A stretch of DNA of 58,796 nucleotides from Frisingicoccus caecimuris (GCF_004340975.1 NZ_SLXA01000014.1:1-58796), one strand, 5' to 3'; numbered from the stretch's first letter, positions 7,302 to 16,370 are shown. Made by a program: numbers and translations. The notes: generated by a model not told the origin, from the letters alone.

Positions 7302-8957
7302 ATGACGAAATCAAATTCAAAAAAATACAGCACCATTCTATATGTAGCCCTTGCTATTTTTACAGCGATGGTGCTGCGGCAGATTGCCCGTTGGGCAGAC
7401 GCCCCACTGGACTGGTTTTGCGGTATGATTCGCTCTGCCATATACATTGAACTGTTTATCGCTTGGGGCGTTTCCCTGCACAGGCGGATCATTCAGCCAC
7501 AGGTGCGCCGCTATCTCACTTCGATTTCTGTGTTGATGGTATTTTGGATGACAGTCAGGACAATTCGGTATTCGTTGGTTGAATGTATATGGTTGATGCG
7601 ATATCTCTGGTATTTGTACTATCTGCCCATGTTGCTTATTCCGCTTCTGGCGGTGTTCGTTGCTTTGTCGTTGGGAAAACCGGATAACTTTCGTTTGTCG
7701 AAGTGGACGGGGCTTCTTTACATACCTACCGCTGCACTGTTCCTGCTTGTGCTGACCAATGACCTGCATCAGTTCGTATTCGTTTTTCCGGAAGATGCGA
7801 TTGTATGGGTAAATGATTATAGTTATGCCTTAGGCTATTTTCTGGCAGTCGGATGGGTGGTATCTTGTACTATAACAGCTCTTGTTGTCATGCTGATCAA
7901 ATGCCGTATTCCACACAGCCGGACTGTTTTGATGCTGCCTTTCGCCCCTGCTGTAGTAGCGTTGATCTATGGTGTTCTTTATTATTTCCGTGTTCCGTGG
8001 CTGAAATTTCTGACGGGAGATATGACTGTTGTATTCTGTTTGCTTATTGTCGCTATACTGGAATGCTGCATTGAGTGTGGATTGATCCAGAGTAATACTG
8101 GTTATGAAGAGCTGTTCATGGTCAGCAGGCTCGGTGCACAGATCACAAATCAGGAGAATGCTGTCTGTCTTGCCAGCGCCAATGCAAGAGCATTGACAGA
8201 AGAACAGAGGATAAGCACCAAAACACAGACTGTTTCGGCAGATAAAAGTATGATTGTCAAAAGTCAGCCCATTGGATTTGGTCATGTGCTATGGCAGGAG
8301 GATGTTGCTGAACTGACCGAAGCAATCGAGCAGATTGAAGAAAACTGTCGTGATCTTGCGGAGCACAACCGTATTCGGCAGGAAAATCTGAAAACGCGGA
8401 AAAAGATTCTTGCGCTTCAGGAAAAGAACCGGGTAAGTGACCTGCTTCACAGGGAAACAGCCGGGCAGATTGACTTGATTGATCGGATGCTGGCACAGTA
8501 TGATACGGAGACAGATGATAGAAAACGCAGCAGGCTTCTTGGCGGGGCAGCAGTTGTGGGCGCCTATATAAAACGATATGGAAATCTGCTGCTCATCAGC
8601 GAGCGTGCAGAAACAGCGGATATCCGCGACCTATCAAGATGTTTTGAGGAGTCCTTTATCAATCTGGAATTGCTTGGCGTGAATTGTCTCCATACGCTGC
8701 CATTGGATATTTTTCTAGCGACAAAAGATATGCTTCAGGTTTACCGTAGCTTTGAAATGGCAGTGGAAACCAGCCTCAGCGACCTTCAATATGTATGGAT
8801 CAATGTCAGGGAAAGCAAAGAAGGAATTTTTCTGAATATGGAATTTGTCTGCGATACCGATCTCTCCCCTTTTGCGTCGATAGCAGATTCATTCTCCTGC
8901 GAAGACGGAGCTTATCGCTTCACCTTCAAGCTGCGGAAAGGCGGTGAGGAAAAATGA
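7302..8957 (+). CDS. Seven-TM sensor protein with degenerate histidine-kinase domain
   Basis: The 551-residue protein begins with about seven hydrophobic segments (roughly residues 10-265), like the 7TM histidine-kinase input domain, then a long coiled coil (about 345-410). The helical pair around LLHRETAGQIDLIDRML resembles a dimerisation domain. The region after it has the shape of a kinase ATPase domain, but its N-box is replaced (MLQVYRSFEMAVETSL) and no glycine-rich G boxes are seen. It probably does not bind ATP. It overlaps the next kinase gene by 4 bases, suggesting the two work as one signalling unit. The ATG at 7302 follows GAGGGA. Confidence 0.7.
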   Translation: MTKSNSKKYSTILYVALAIFTAMVLRQIARWADAPLDWFCGMIRSAIYIELFIAWGVSLHRRIIQPQVRRYLTSISVLMVFWMTVRTIRYSLVECIWLMRYLWYLYYLPMLLIPLLAVFVALSLGKPDNFRLSKWTGLLYIPTAALFLLVLTNDLHQFVFVFPEDAIVWVNDYSYALGYFLAVGWVVSCTITALVVMLIKCRIPHSRTVLMLPFAPAVVALIYGVLYYFRVPWLKFLTGDMTVVFCLLIVAILECCIECGLIQSNTGYEELFMVSRLGAQITNQENAVCLASANARALTEEQRISTKTQTVSADKSMIVKSQPIGFGHVLWQEDVAELTEAIEQIEENCRDLAEHNRIRQENLKTRKKILALQEKNRVSDLLHRETAGQIDLIDRMLAQYDTETDDRKRSRLLGGAAVVGAYIKRYGNLLLISERAETADIRDLSRCFEESFINLELLGVNCLHTLPLDIFLATKDMLQVYRSFEMAVETSLSDLQYVWINVRESKEGIFLNMEFVCDTDLSPFASIADSFSCEDGAYRFTFKLRKGGEEK

Positions 8958-9961
8958 AAATGTGGAAAATTGCAGGACAGCTCAAGAATAGATATGCGTT
9001 GCGCATTGCAGTAAAAGAAGCGCTGGACACGCTTCCTACTGCCGTCTGTTACTTTAATCTCTCAGGTACAGTCAAACTGTGCAATACGACCATGTATGAT
9101 CTTTTCAGAAAAATCGCCCAGAGTGATCTGCAAAGTTTTGACGAACTGAAAGAAGCACTGAATGGTTGTGATAAATCGACCGGTATTGTACGGGATGGAA
9201 ATGTGTTTCTTTTTCCAGATGGGAGAGCCTGGCAGTATTCCGCAGAGAAAGTCAAAACCGCTGACGGCAAGGTTTATACGGAGGCGGTGTTCAGTGATGT
9301 GACCGAACTGTACGAAAAGCGGCAGGAACTAAAACGGCAGTCAAGAGAACTGAAAAAAATGTACCAGGAACTGAAAACTCTGTCGGAGAATGTGCAGGAA
9401 GCGACCAGAGAGCAGGAAATCCTCAACATGAAATCACGGTTGCATGATAAGATGAACATGGGCGTTGCCGCTATACGGCAGATGCTACGCCAGAATACCA
9501 CTTCTGAGGAAAATGCTGCCGCTGTTGTGCAATTTCGCCGCGCCATTCAGGTCTTGCAGGAGGAAAATGCCTATCCGCAGGATGATGTGACGGAGTTTAT
9601 CCGGGACGCGGCAGTATCCGGCATTCAGGTAAAAATCACAGGTAATTTGCCGGAAACAGAAAAAGCATTGAATTTACTTTTGCCTGTCATGCGGGAAGCC
9701 TGTGTCAATGCCGCCCGACATGCCGATGCGACAATGCTGTATGTGGCAGTAGAGCAGAGTCCGGATACCGTTACCCTGCACATGACCAATGACGGCAAGC
9801 AGCCTGAGGAGGAAATTACACCCCGAGGCGGCCTTGTTGATCTCGACAAAGTGATTAGGAAAGCAGGCGGCAGGATGGTGATTCAGTCGTGGCCTGTATT
9901 TGTGCTGACGGTGACCCTACCGGTCAGCAGACAGAAAACGAAACAGGAGGTGCCGGTATGA
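8954..9961 (+). CDS. PAS-containing sensor histidine kinase (soluble)
   Basis: The 335-residue protein lacks membrane segments. A PAS-like domain (about 18-120, with YFNLSGTVKLCNTTMYDLF) is followed by a coiled coil and a probable phosphoacceptor His in SRLHDKMNMG. Next comes an ATPase domain with N-box VMREACVNAARHA and G-box segment PRGGLVDLDKVI. This N-box is of the NarX/LuxR-coupled type, matching the NarL-type regulator that starts inside its stop codon (ATGA overlap at 9958). It likely provides the catalysis that the preceding membrane protein lacks, forming a two-protein kinase; that partnership is inferred from overlap. Confidence 0.8.
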   Translation: MKMWKIAGQLKNRYALRIAVKEALDTLPTAVCYFNLSGTVKLCNTTMYDLFRKIAQSDLQSFDELKEALNGCDKSTGIVRDGNVFLFPDGRAWQYSAEKVKTADGKVYTEAVFSDVTELYEKRQELKRQSRELKKMYQELKTLSENVQEATREQEILNMKSRLHDKMNMGVAAIRQMLRQNTTSEENAAAVVQFRRAIQVLQEENAYPQDDVTEFIRDAAVSGIQVKITGNLPETEKALNLLLPVMREACVNAARHADATMLYVAVEQSPDTVTLHMTNDGKQPEEEITPRGGLVDLDKVIRKAGGRMVIQSWPVFVLTVTLPVSRQKTKQEVPV

Positions 9962-10623
9962 CAAAGGTACTTGTCATCGACGATCAGCGGATCGCCAGAG
10001 AATATATGGAGAATGTAGTGAAAAATGGCGGGGACTATGAGCTTGTGGGTAGTCTGTCAAAAGCAGATCTGGCTGAAACCGTCTGCCGCAGAAGTCAAGT
10101 GGATCTGGTGCTTATGGATGTCTGTACCCATGGGACAAAGGACGGTATCGATGCGGCTGCTGAACTTCGCAGGCTGTTTCCAAAGCTGAAAATGATTGTT
10201 GTTACTTCCATGGTGGAGGAGAGCTATATCAAGCGGGCCAGAGAAGCCGGGGTGGACAGTTTTTGGTACAAAGAGATCAGTCCGGAGGATCTGATCACCG
10301 TCATGGATGCCACCATGCAGGGCAGACAGATATGGCCTGGTGAAACGCCGACTGTAAAGCTGGGTGTTACCACCAGCGATGATTTTACAGCGACAGAAAT
10401 CAAGGTTCTGCGTCTAGTCTGTGAGGGACTGGAATACAGCGAGATTGCAGAGCAGCTACATTATACGAAGGATAATGTAAAGTATCATGTCCGTAATATT
10501 CTTCAAAAAACAGGTTATGCCAATAAGACACAGCTTGCCATTGCCGTAACAGGCAAACGCTATATTATTCCGAAGCTTTTTGATGAACAGGACGACTCAG
10601 AAGAAAATCCCATCGTTTTATAA
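9958..10623 (+). CDS. NarL/LuxR-type response regulator
   Basis: The 221-residue regulator has a receiver domain with the acidic pair after VLVID, phospho-acceptor D54 in LMDVC, Thr in VVTSM and Lys near 105 in WYKEIS. A C-terminal LuxR HTH follows (FTATEIKVLRLVCEGLEYSEIAEQ, then TKDNVKYHVRNILQKTG). It starts within the stop codon of the kinase gene. It presumably activates promoters in this cluster, such as the one after the terminator at 10641, but no site could be assigned. GGAGGTG precedes the ATG. Confidence 0.9.
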   Translation: MTKVLVIDDQRIAREYMENVVKNGGDYELVGSLSKADLAETVCRRSQVDLVLMDVCTHGTKDGIDAAAELRRLFPKLKMIVVTSMVEESYIKRAREAGVDSFWYKEISPEDLITVMDATMQGRQIWPGETPTVKLGVTTSDDFTATEIKVLRLVCEGLEYSEIAEQLHYTKDNVKYHVRNILQKTGYANKTQLAIAVTGKRYIIPKLFDEQDDSEENPIVL

Positions 10624-10640
10624 TAGAATTTTGTAATATT

Positions 10641-10677
10641 CCCGGTTTCAGGTTTGAAACCGGGCTTTTTCTTTTTG
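10641..10677 (+). terminator. Rho-independent terminator after the response regulator
   Basis: A perfect 9-bp stem CCCGGTTTC / GAAACCGGG (10641-10649 and 10656-10664) with a 6-nt loop, then CTTTTTCTTTTT. It separates the kinase-regulator operon from the receiver-like gene. Confidence 0.9.
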
Positions 10678-10763
10678 TAAAGGGCGAAAATTTACCCTTA
10701 TGGGTAGGGAAAAGAAAATGGCACTCCCGTATAATGGAGTAGTACATGGGATAGTTACGTCAT

Positions 10764-10794
10764 TTCACGTCCCGAAGACAAAGCCGGACGTGAA
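10764..10794. promoter_or_regulatory. Inverted repeat ahead of the receiver-like gene
   Basis: TTCACGTCC (10764-10772) and GGACGTGAA (10786-10794) form a perfect 9-bp inverted repeat with a 13-bp spacer, 25 bases before the TTG start at 10819. It could be an operator for the NarL-type or LuxR-type regulator of this cluster or an RNA hairpin in the leader. Confidence 0.5.
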
Positions 10795-10818
10795 TCGGGA
10801 ATTTTGGAGGTGAAGATA

Positions 10819-11202
10819 TTGCGTAGAGTTGTGATTGATATGCAGAATGTCCTGTTTGCAGATGCAGTAGCCGAAGCGCTTCGCAGGTTTGATTCTGATT
10901 TTGATCCGGTTATGAGTGATGGCCCGGATAAAACCCTGTCGTTGTGCGATACCGTTCTGGCCAACATCCTGATTATGGAGGTTACAGCATATGCACCATG
11001 GAAGCTGGAGAAACGGATGAAAATTCGTGATGAGTTGAGAAAACGTAATCCGGATTGCAAAATTGTGCTGGTAGTTGATGAGAATACCGAGAAAAAGCTG
11101 GCAGACCAGGTTCGACAGGCAAAGAAAGATGGTCTGGTAGATAATTTTATCTATGGGTCGATTTCTTCCAGCTATCTGTCGGCGGTTATCGATGCATTGT
11201 AA
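10819..11202 (+). CDS. Stand-alone receiver-like protein lacking the phospho-acceptor Asp
   Basis: The 127-residue protein follows the receiver fold pattern (VVIDMQNVLFADAVAEALRR; ANILIMEV; CKIVLVVDENTEKKLADQ; VDNFIYGSIS). Compared with the response regulator just upstream, D54 is replaced by E54 and the conserved Lys by Gly (about residue 113). It therefore cannot be phosphorylated normally and may be locked in an active-like state. The start is a TTG seven bases after GGAGGTG. It lies 15 bases before the solute-binding lipoprotein gene, so it is probably co-expressed. It has no DNA-binding domain. Confidence 0.65.
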   Translation: MRRVVIDMQNVLFADAVAEALRRFDSDFDPVMSDGPDKTLSLCDTVLANILIMEVTAYAPWKLEKRMKIRDELRKRNPDCKIVLVVDENTEKKLADQVRQAKKDGLVDNFIYGSISSSYLSAVIDAL

Positions 11203-11217
11203 GGGGAGGGAGAGACG

Positions 11218-12588
11218 ATGAGGAAACGAAAACCTTGGATTTATGTAATAGGAATTCTTGTGCTGGCAGGGCTTATGATGCTGACGGCCTGCGGAGTAAA
11301 TGGCGGGCAGAAGGAGCCTGTAACACTGACCGTCTGGCATGTCTATGGCGGGCAAACAGATTCACCGCTCAATGATCTGATTGAAGAATTCAATGAAACG
11401 GTTGGTGCTGAGGAGGGAATTAAGCTTCAGGTCACCGTCGTGTCCAATACCAACAATATCCATGACGCAGTGCTCAGGGCAGCCAATGATGAGCCGGGAG
11501 CAACCGGGCTTCCGGATATGTTTATTTCTTATCCTAAGACCGTTTTGGCTATGCCGGATCCGGAGATTTTGGTGGACTACAGGGATTATTTCAGCGAGGA
11601 GGAATTATCTGCCTATATTCCCGCCTTTCTGGATGAGGGAGAGATTGACGGTCGACTGGTTGTTTTTCCTGTGGCGAAATCTACAGAAATCATGTTTATT
11701 GATAAGACCTTGTTTGACCGCTTCGCAGCAGATACCGGCGCTGCTTTGGAGCAGCTTGATACCTGGGAAGGGCTCTTTGAATTATCTAAAGAGTATTATC
11801 AATGGACGGATGCCCAGACGCCGGAGGTTCCGGGAGATGGGAAAGCCTTTTTTGTCCATGACTATCATTTCAATTATTTTCAGGTAGGTGTGGAATCCTT
11901 GGGAGAGGATTTCTTTCGGGGAAATGGGATTACATACGGTAAGGCCTTTTCTAAAGTCTGGGAGCCTTATGCAGACGCTGCCGTTCAGGGCGGCGTGTGG
12001 CTGCAGGAAGGTTATGCAACGGAGCCGCTTCGGACCGGAGAGACGATTGTCAGTGTGGCTTCGTCAGCCAGTGTTCTCTACTATGAGGATATTGTGACAT
12101 ATTCGGATAACAGGTCAGAACCGATTGAAGTCATCGCAAGACCGGTGCCCTGCTTTGAAAACGGAGAACGGTTGGTTATGCAGCGCGGCGCGGGCTTTTG
12201 TACGGTGAAATCTACACCGGAGAAGGAACGTGCAGCCGCTGTTTTCCTGAAATGGCTGACCGAACCGGAAACCAACGTGCGCTTTGTGACCAGCGTGGGG
12301 TATATGCCGGTGACAGATGCTGCTTTTGAGGTACTGCCGGATTTTATAGAGAATCTGGAGGACCCGAAGTACAGGAGTCTTTATGAAGCATTTTTGGAAA
12401 CACAATCTTCTTATGAATTCTATACGGCACCTCAGCTTGCCGGTTATCTGGAGCTGGAGCAGACCTTTGAAAAAAATGTCCGCAGCAAGCTTCGCACGGC
12501 TTGCAGCAATTGGCGGGATGGAGAAGAAAATGTGGAAAAATTAGGAGAAGAGGCGCTGGAGAATGTGAAGATGTCGCTTCCCAAATAG
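11218..12588 (+). CDS. Extracellular solute-binding lipoprotein (ABC type), orphan
   Basis: A 456-residue secreted lipoprotein. The signal peptide ends in lipobox LTAC with Cys25. The mature part has the family 1 sugar-type binding-protein pattern: TLTVWHVYGGQTDSPLNDLIEEF at the start, PDMFISYPKT, the hinge PVAKSTEIMFIDKTLF, and ERAAAVFLKWLTEPE near the end. No permease or ATPase gene accompanies it. It is followed instead, 17 bases on, by a membrane-bound LuxR-type regulator, which suggests a ligand-sensing rather than uptake role. The ligand is unknown. AGGGGAGGGA precedes the ATG. Confidence 0.85.
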   Translation: MRKRKPWIYVIGILVLAGLMMLTACGVNGGQKEPVTLTVWHVYGGQTDSPLNDLIEEFNETVGAEEGIKLQVTVVSNTNNIHDAVLRAANDEPGATGLPDMFISYPKTVLAMPDPEILVDYRDYFSEEELSAYIPAFLDEGEIDGRLVVFPVAKSTEIMFIDKTLFDRFAADTGAALEQLDTWEGLFELSKEYYQWTDAQTPEVPGDGKAFFVHDYHFNYFQVGVESLGEDFFRGNGITYGKAFSKVWEPYADAAVQGGVWLQEGYATEPLRTGETIVSVASSASVLYYEDIVTYSDNRSEPIEVIARPVPCFENGERLVMQRGAGFCTVKSTPEKERAAAVFLKWLTEPETNVRFVTSVGYMPVTDAAFEVLPDFIENLEDPKYRSLYEAFLETQSSYEFYTAPQLAGYLELEQTFEKNVRSKLRTACSNWRDGEENVEKLGEEALENVKMSLPK

Positions 12589-12605
12589 ATAAGAGAGTGA
12601 GTATC

Positions 12606-14228
12606 ATGGCAAATAATATGCTGAAAGAGTTTGGAAAGATCCTGCATTTGGCTTTAGACCGAAAGGTTACGCTGCACAGGAAGCTGATGATGTATCTGCT
12701 TTGTCTAATCATGGCAGCATTGGGTATTTTATTGCTACTTTTGACAGCCATCGGCGGGCCGTTGAAGGCAGAATCGCAGATTGCGCAGGTAATGGAGAAC
12801 CAATTACATACCACGTATAACAAAGTTTCGGAGGAAATGGAGACTTACACTGGATATAGCCTGCAGCTTTCCAGAGAACTGGAGCAGGATATAAAGAACT
12901 TTCTGGATGAAAAAGGAATTTCGGTCTCCGACCTGAATAATCAGCCAGAAGCACTTTTGGAAGTGCAGAAAATGATGTATTCGGAACTCAATACAACTAT
13001 TAGACTGGGACGAAGCAGCGGTGTATTTGCTTTGGTAAATGCGACTGTAAATACACAGATTTCGGAAGCTGATAAGTCCCGAAGTGGAGTTTACCTGCGG
13101 CTGATCAACGTGAGCAGCAACGTGATTTTAAGTCCGGAAACTATTTTGTTCCGCGGGAATACGGAAATTGCAAGGGAAAATGGATTGGAATTGCATAACC
13201 GATGGAATATGGAATTAAATACAGAGGGGCTTTTGGGGTATCAGGAGCTTGAAACTGGATTAGGGCAGTCGGAATCTGGTTATTACTGGATCAGTCGTAT
13301 GAATCTGAAAAATACCTGGGAGGATGTAATCTTGCTTCTTGTTCCGATGTATGCAGACTCAGGAGAATTTTTGGGGGCATGTGGGATTGAACTAAATGAT
13401 GTTCATTTCAGCCTGGAATATCCGGCTACAGCAAGTTCCTATGGTTCTATGGTTACAGTTATCGCGCCAGTGGAAAACGGGAATCTGAGACTGGATCAGG
13501 GCATGGCGGGGAATACGGAGGGCACATGGCTTGATACTGCGGAAAGTCTGTCCATCATAGAAAAGAATGTTTATTACAGCACGTATCGCTCCACAAAATG
13601 TGATTATTATGGAATCCAGATGCCTTTAGAGATACCAGGAAGTGGTGGACAGGAATGGGCAGTTGCGGTGCTAATCCCGCGGGAAAACTGTGACCAGTAT
13701 ATTTTGAGGAATAGGGTGGGCATTATGGGTGTCATACTGGGATTTGTCCTTATTATGATTGCTCTTGCGTGGTTGTTGTCGAAGAAATTTGTCCGGCCAA
13801 TCCTTCAGAGCTTTCAGGATATCAGGGATGGCCAACAGGCAGGCGATAGTAAATTCAAATTTGCAGAGTTGGAGGAGTTTTGCGGATGGCTGTCAGAAAG
13901 GGAGAAACCGCCAGAGGCGGACGAACTTCCGCCGAATATGGCAGAACTCTTTGAACACTTTGCCCGGAATGTAAAAACACTGACCAATGCGGAGTACAAT
14001 ATTTTCCGATACTACATGAACGGTTATGAGGTAGCGCAGATACCAACGGAAGCATGTGTCAGCATGAGTACCGTAAAAAAGCACAACGGAAATATCTACA
14101 GGAAGTTGGAGATTTCATCCAATGAAGAACTGATGATGTATCTGGATCTCTTTCGGAGATGTGACTGTATTGAGAAACTTCAGCTGGATGAGAAAGCAGA
14201 CGTTTCAGAAGTAGGGACAACCAAGTGA
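12606..14228 (+). CDS. Membrane-anchored LuxR-type regulator with extracellular sensor domain
   Basis: The 540-residue protein has a TM segment at about 30-55 (LCLIMAALGILLLLLTAIGG) and a roughly 300-residue extracellular region resembling a double-Cache sensor. A second TM follows at about 375-400 (VGIMGVILGFVLIMIALAWLL). The cytoplasmic C-terminus is a LuxR HTH: LTNAEYNIFRYYMNGYEVAQ, then SMSTVKKHNGNIYRKLEISS. It has no kinase domain, so a transcription factor is directly tethered to a membrane sensor. The binding lipoprotein immediately upstream is the natural candidate partner on the outside. Two hairpins follow the gene. Targets are unknown; the zinc-ribbon/SPFH cluster downstream is a candidate. 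Confidence 0.75.
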   Translation: MANNMLKEFGKILHLALDRKVTLHRKLMMYLLCLIMAALGILLLLLTAIGGPLKAESQIAQVMENQLHTTYNKVSEEMETYTGYSLQLSRELEQDIKNFLDEKGISVSDLNNQPEALLEVQKMMYSELNTTIRLGRSSGVFALVNATVNTQISEADKSRSGVYLRLINVSSNVILSPETILFRGNTEIARENGLELHNRWNMELNTEGLLGYQELETGLGQSESGYYWISRMNLKNTWEDVILLLVPMYADSGEFLGACGIELNDVHFSLEYPATASSYGSMVTVIAPVENGNLRLDQGMAGNTEGTWLDTAESLSIIEKNVYYSTYRSTKCDYYGIQMPLEIPGSGGQEWAVAVLIPRENCDQYILRNRVGIMGVILGFVLIMIALAWLLSKKFVRPILQSFQDIRDGQQAGDSKFKFAELEEFCGWLSEREKPPEADELPPNMAELFEHFARNVKTLTNAEYNIFRYYMNGYEVAQIPTEACVSMSTVKKHNGNIYRKLEISSNEELMMYLDLFRRCDCIEKLQLDEKADVSEVGTTK

Positions 14229-14237
14229 ATAAATGAA

Positions 14238-14279
14238 GCAAAAAGCACAAAAATCATGTATGGTTTTTGTGCTTTTTGC
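14238..14279 (+). terminator. Intrinsic terminator after the LuxR-type gene
   Basis: A perfect 16-bp inverted repeat (14238-14253 and 14264-14279, GCAAAAAGCACAAAAA) with a 10-nt loop. It lacks a long separate T-run, but the 3' arm itself is T-rich. Confidence 0.7.
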
Positions 14280-14286
14280 ATGGTGT

Positions 14287-14337
14287 ACCGAGTCTACCAT
14301 AGCCTTTTCGATGGTAGACTCGGTTTACTTTTTTCTT
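14287..14337. terminator. Second perfect hairpin followed by T-run
   Basis: ACCGAGTCTACCAT (14287-14300) pairs perfectly with ATGGTAGACTCGGT (14311-14324) around a 10-nt loop, followed by TTACTTTTTTCTTT. It is either a second terminator or an operator-like palindrome. A related fragment (GTAGACC, then TACCATAG) recurs at about 14351-14368. The rest of the gap up to 14462 shows nothing clear. Confidence 0.6.
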
Positions 14338-14462
14338 TAGAGGTCAAAGAGTAGACCTGGTACCATAGATTTTTGATTTCCTAACCAATATGATGGTGTT
14401 ACAAGCGATGCATGTGTTGTTTCTCGGAAATTTTAGAATCTTGGAAAGGGGTTGGTCAAACG

Positions 14463-14813
14463 GTGCAGAGGGTTTTACAGGATATACTGACAGATTGCTC
14501 GACAGAGGATAAATTTGAGTTTTCCATCGTCTGCGAGGAATGCGGAAAGGTCTGGAAAAGCAAGGCTATTGCTTTTTCAAAAGCCCGTATCCATCCTGTC
14601 ACAGAGGGAAAGAAAGTGGTCTATGCAGCCCTCTATCAACGAGAGAAAAAAGAGGCGCATCTGAAGGCTTTGAAGGCTGGAGAAAAATTATTCAGCAGAT
14701 GTCCGATTTGTCATAGATGGGTTTGTGACGATTGCTTTATGGTCTGCGAGGATCTGGATATGTGCAAGCAGTGCGCAGAACGGTTGAATGAAAAGGGCAG
14801 TATTGTCGGATAG
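14463..14813 (+). CDS. Small zinc-ribbon protein
   Basis: The protein of about 116 residues contains two Cys pairs of treble-clef/ribbon type: CEECGKVW near the N-terminus and CPICHRWVCDDC with CKQC near the C-terminus. The fold is zinc-binding with no catalytic motif visible. The start is uncertain: a GTG at 14463 follows GGAAAGGGG at 12 bases, and an in-frame ATG lies at 14412 without a ribosome site. It heads the SPFH/zinc-ribbon cluster and shares that cluster's cysteine-rich theme. No specific family was recognised. Confidence 0.6.
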   Translation: MQRVLQDILTDCSTEDKFEFSIVCEECGKVWKSKAIAFSKARIHPVTEGKKVVYAALYQREKKEAHLKALKAGEKLFSRCPICHRWVCDDCFMVCEDLDMCKQCAERLNEKGSIVG

Positions 14814-14903
14814 CTTTCTAATTTATTATTTAAGGAGTATAGAGGATAACATAAAAACCTTTGTTATCTTAATGCAAAACAAACTATTACAGGAGGTAAT
14901 CTT

Positions 14904-16349
14904 ATGGGACTTATTAAAGCAGGAATGGGAGCACTTGGCGGAACGCTGGCGGATCAGTGGAAGGAATTTTTCTACTGTGATGCGCTTCCAAACGATGTGC
15001 TGATGCGTAAGGGTGAAAAGCGCGTCAGTGGCAGATCTTCAAACACTAAGGGAAATGATAATATCATTTCAAACGGATCGGGCATCGCCGTCGCGGACGG
15101 TCAGTGTATGATTATTGTCGAGCAGGGCAAGATCGTTGAGGTCTGCGCCGAACCCGGCGAATTTACATACGACAGCTCCACCGAGCCGTCTATTTTCGCC
15201 GGAAGTCTCGGAGACAGTATCAAGGATACATTCAAGATGATCGGCAAGCGTTTCACCTACGGTGGCGATACTGGTAAGGATCAGCGGGTGTACTACTTTA
15301 ATACTAAGGAAATTATCGGCAACAAATTCGGTACGCCCAATCCTATCATTTTTGAGGTTGTGAATAAGCGCATCGGTATCAGCCGGACTGTACAGGTTCG
15401 ATGCAACGGCGTATACACCTATGTGATCTCCGATCCTCTGCTGTTCTACACGCGGCTTTGCGGCAATGTGGAAACCGAGTTTACAAGAGATCAGATCGAC
15501 GAGCAGCTTAAATCGGAATTTATCGATGCATTACAGCCCGCTCTCGGCGCTCTTGCCGAGCAGGAGCTTCGCCCTGCACAGATACCGGCGAAAGCAAACG
15601 AGCTGAAAGCAGCAATGAATGACGCACTGAAACAGGAGTGGATTGATAACAGAGGAATTTCCGTTGGTAAAATCGCACTCAACCCGATTACGCTGACAGC
15701 CGAGGATATGAAGAAAATCAACGAGCTGGAGGATGCTGCAAATGTCGGCTCCAACCCGTTTATGATGGCTGGTACTATGACCAATGCAACGGCCGATGCT
15801 ATGAAGACTGCAGCTGGTAATCAGGCAGGTGCCATGACGGGCTTCATGGGCATGGGCATGGTCGGAATGGGCGGTCAGGGCGGTTTCGGTGCTGCACAGA
15901 ATCTTTACAACATGGGACAGCAGCAGATGCAGTCTCAGCAAATGCAGCCGACCCAGCAGCCTGCTCCGGAGCCGACACCGGTTCCATCGCAAAACAGCTG
16001 GAAATGCACCTGCGGTGCTACGGCAACCGGAAAATTCTGCCCGGAATGCGGAGCAAAGAAACCGGAGCCGGTGCAGGCAGGTGCCTGGAAGTGCAAATGT
16101 GGAGCCACGGCGACAGGGAAGTTCTGTCCGGAGTGCGGCTCTCCGAAGCCTGCAGATGCGGACGGATGGACCTGTTCCTGCGGAACGGTAAATAAAGGGA
16201 AGTTCTGTCATAATTGCGGAGCAAAGAAACCGGCGGGTGTACCTCTTTATCGTTGCGATAAGTGTGGATGGGAACCGGAAGATCCAGCACACCCACCAAA
16301 ATTCTGCCCAGAATGTGGCGACATCTTTGACGCAAACGACAGAAAGTAG
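14904..16349 (+). CDS. ydjI: SPFH-domain protein with C-terminal zinc ribbons (YdjI-like)
   Basis: The 481-residue protein starts with the YdjI-type SPFH region (GLIKAGMGALGGTLADQWKE, then the band-7-like core to about residue 290). A Gly/Met/Gln-rich linker (about 300-365) follows, and then four zinc ribbons with CxC/CPECG pairs (CTCGATATGKFCPECG, its near-copy, CSCGTVNKGKFCHNCG, and CDKCGWEPE...FCPECG). In Bacillus subtilis YdjI belongs to the ydjFGHI envelope-stress operon and is recruited to the membrane by YdjG and YdjH. Homologues of both are encoded downstream here. AGGAGGT precedes the ATG. The zinc-ribbon tail is longer than in the Bacillus protein. Confidence 0.85.
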   Translation: MGLIKAGMGALGGTLADQWKEFFYCDALPNDVLMRKGEKRVSGRSSNTKGNDNIISNGSGIAVADGQCMIIVEQGKIVEVCAEPGEFTYDSSTEPSIFAGSLGDSIKDTFKMIGKRFTYGGDTGKDQRVYYFNTKEIIGNKFGTPNPIIFEVVNKRIGISRTVQVRCNGVYTYVISDPLLFYTRLCGNVETEFTRDQIDEQLKSEFIDALQPALGALAEQELRPAQIPAKANELKAAMNDALKQEWIDNRGISVGKIALNPITLTAEDMKKINELEDAANVGSNPFMMAGTMTNATADAMKTAAGNQAGAMTGFMGMGMVGMGGQGGFGAAQNLYNMGQQQMQSQQMQPTQQPAPEPTPVPSQNSWKCTCGATATGKFCPECGAKKPEPVQAGAWKCKCGATATGKFCPECGSPKPADADGWTCSCGTVNKGKFCHNCGAKKPAGVPLYRCDKCGWEPEDPAHPPKFCPECGDIFDANDRK

Positions 16350-16370
16350 CATAGGAGAGGAGGAATTCTT

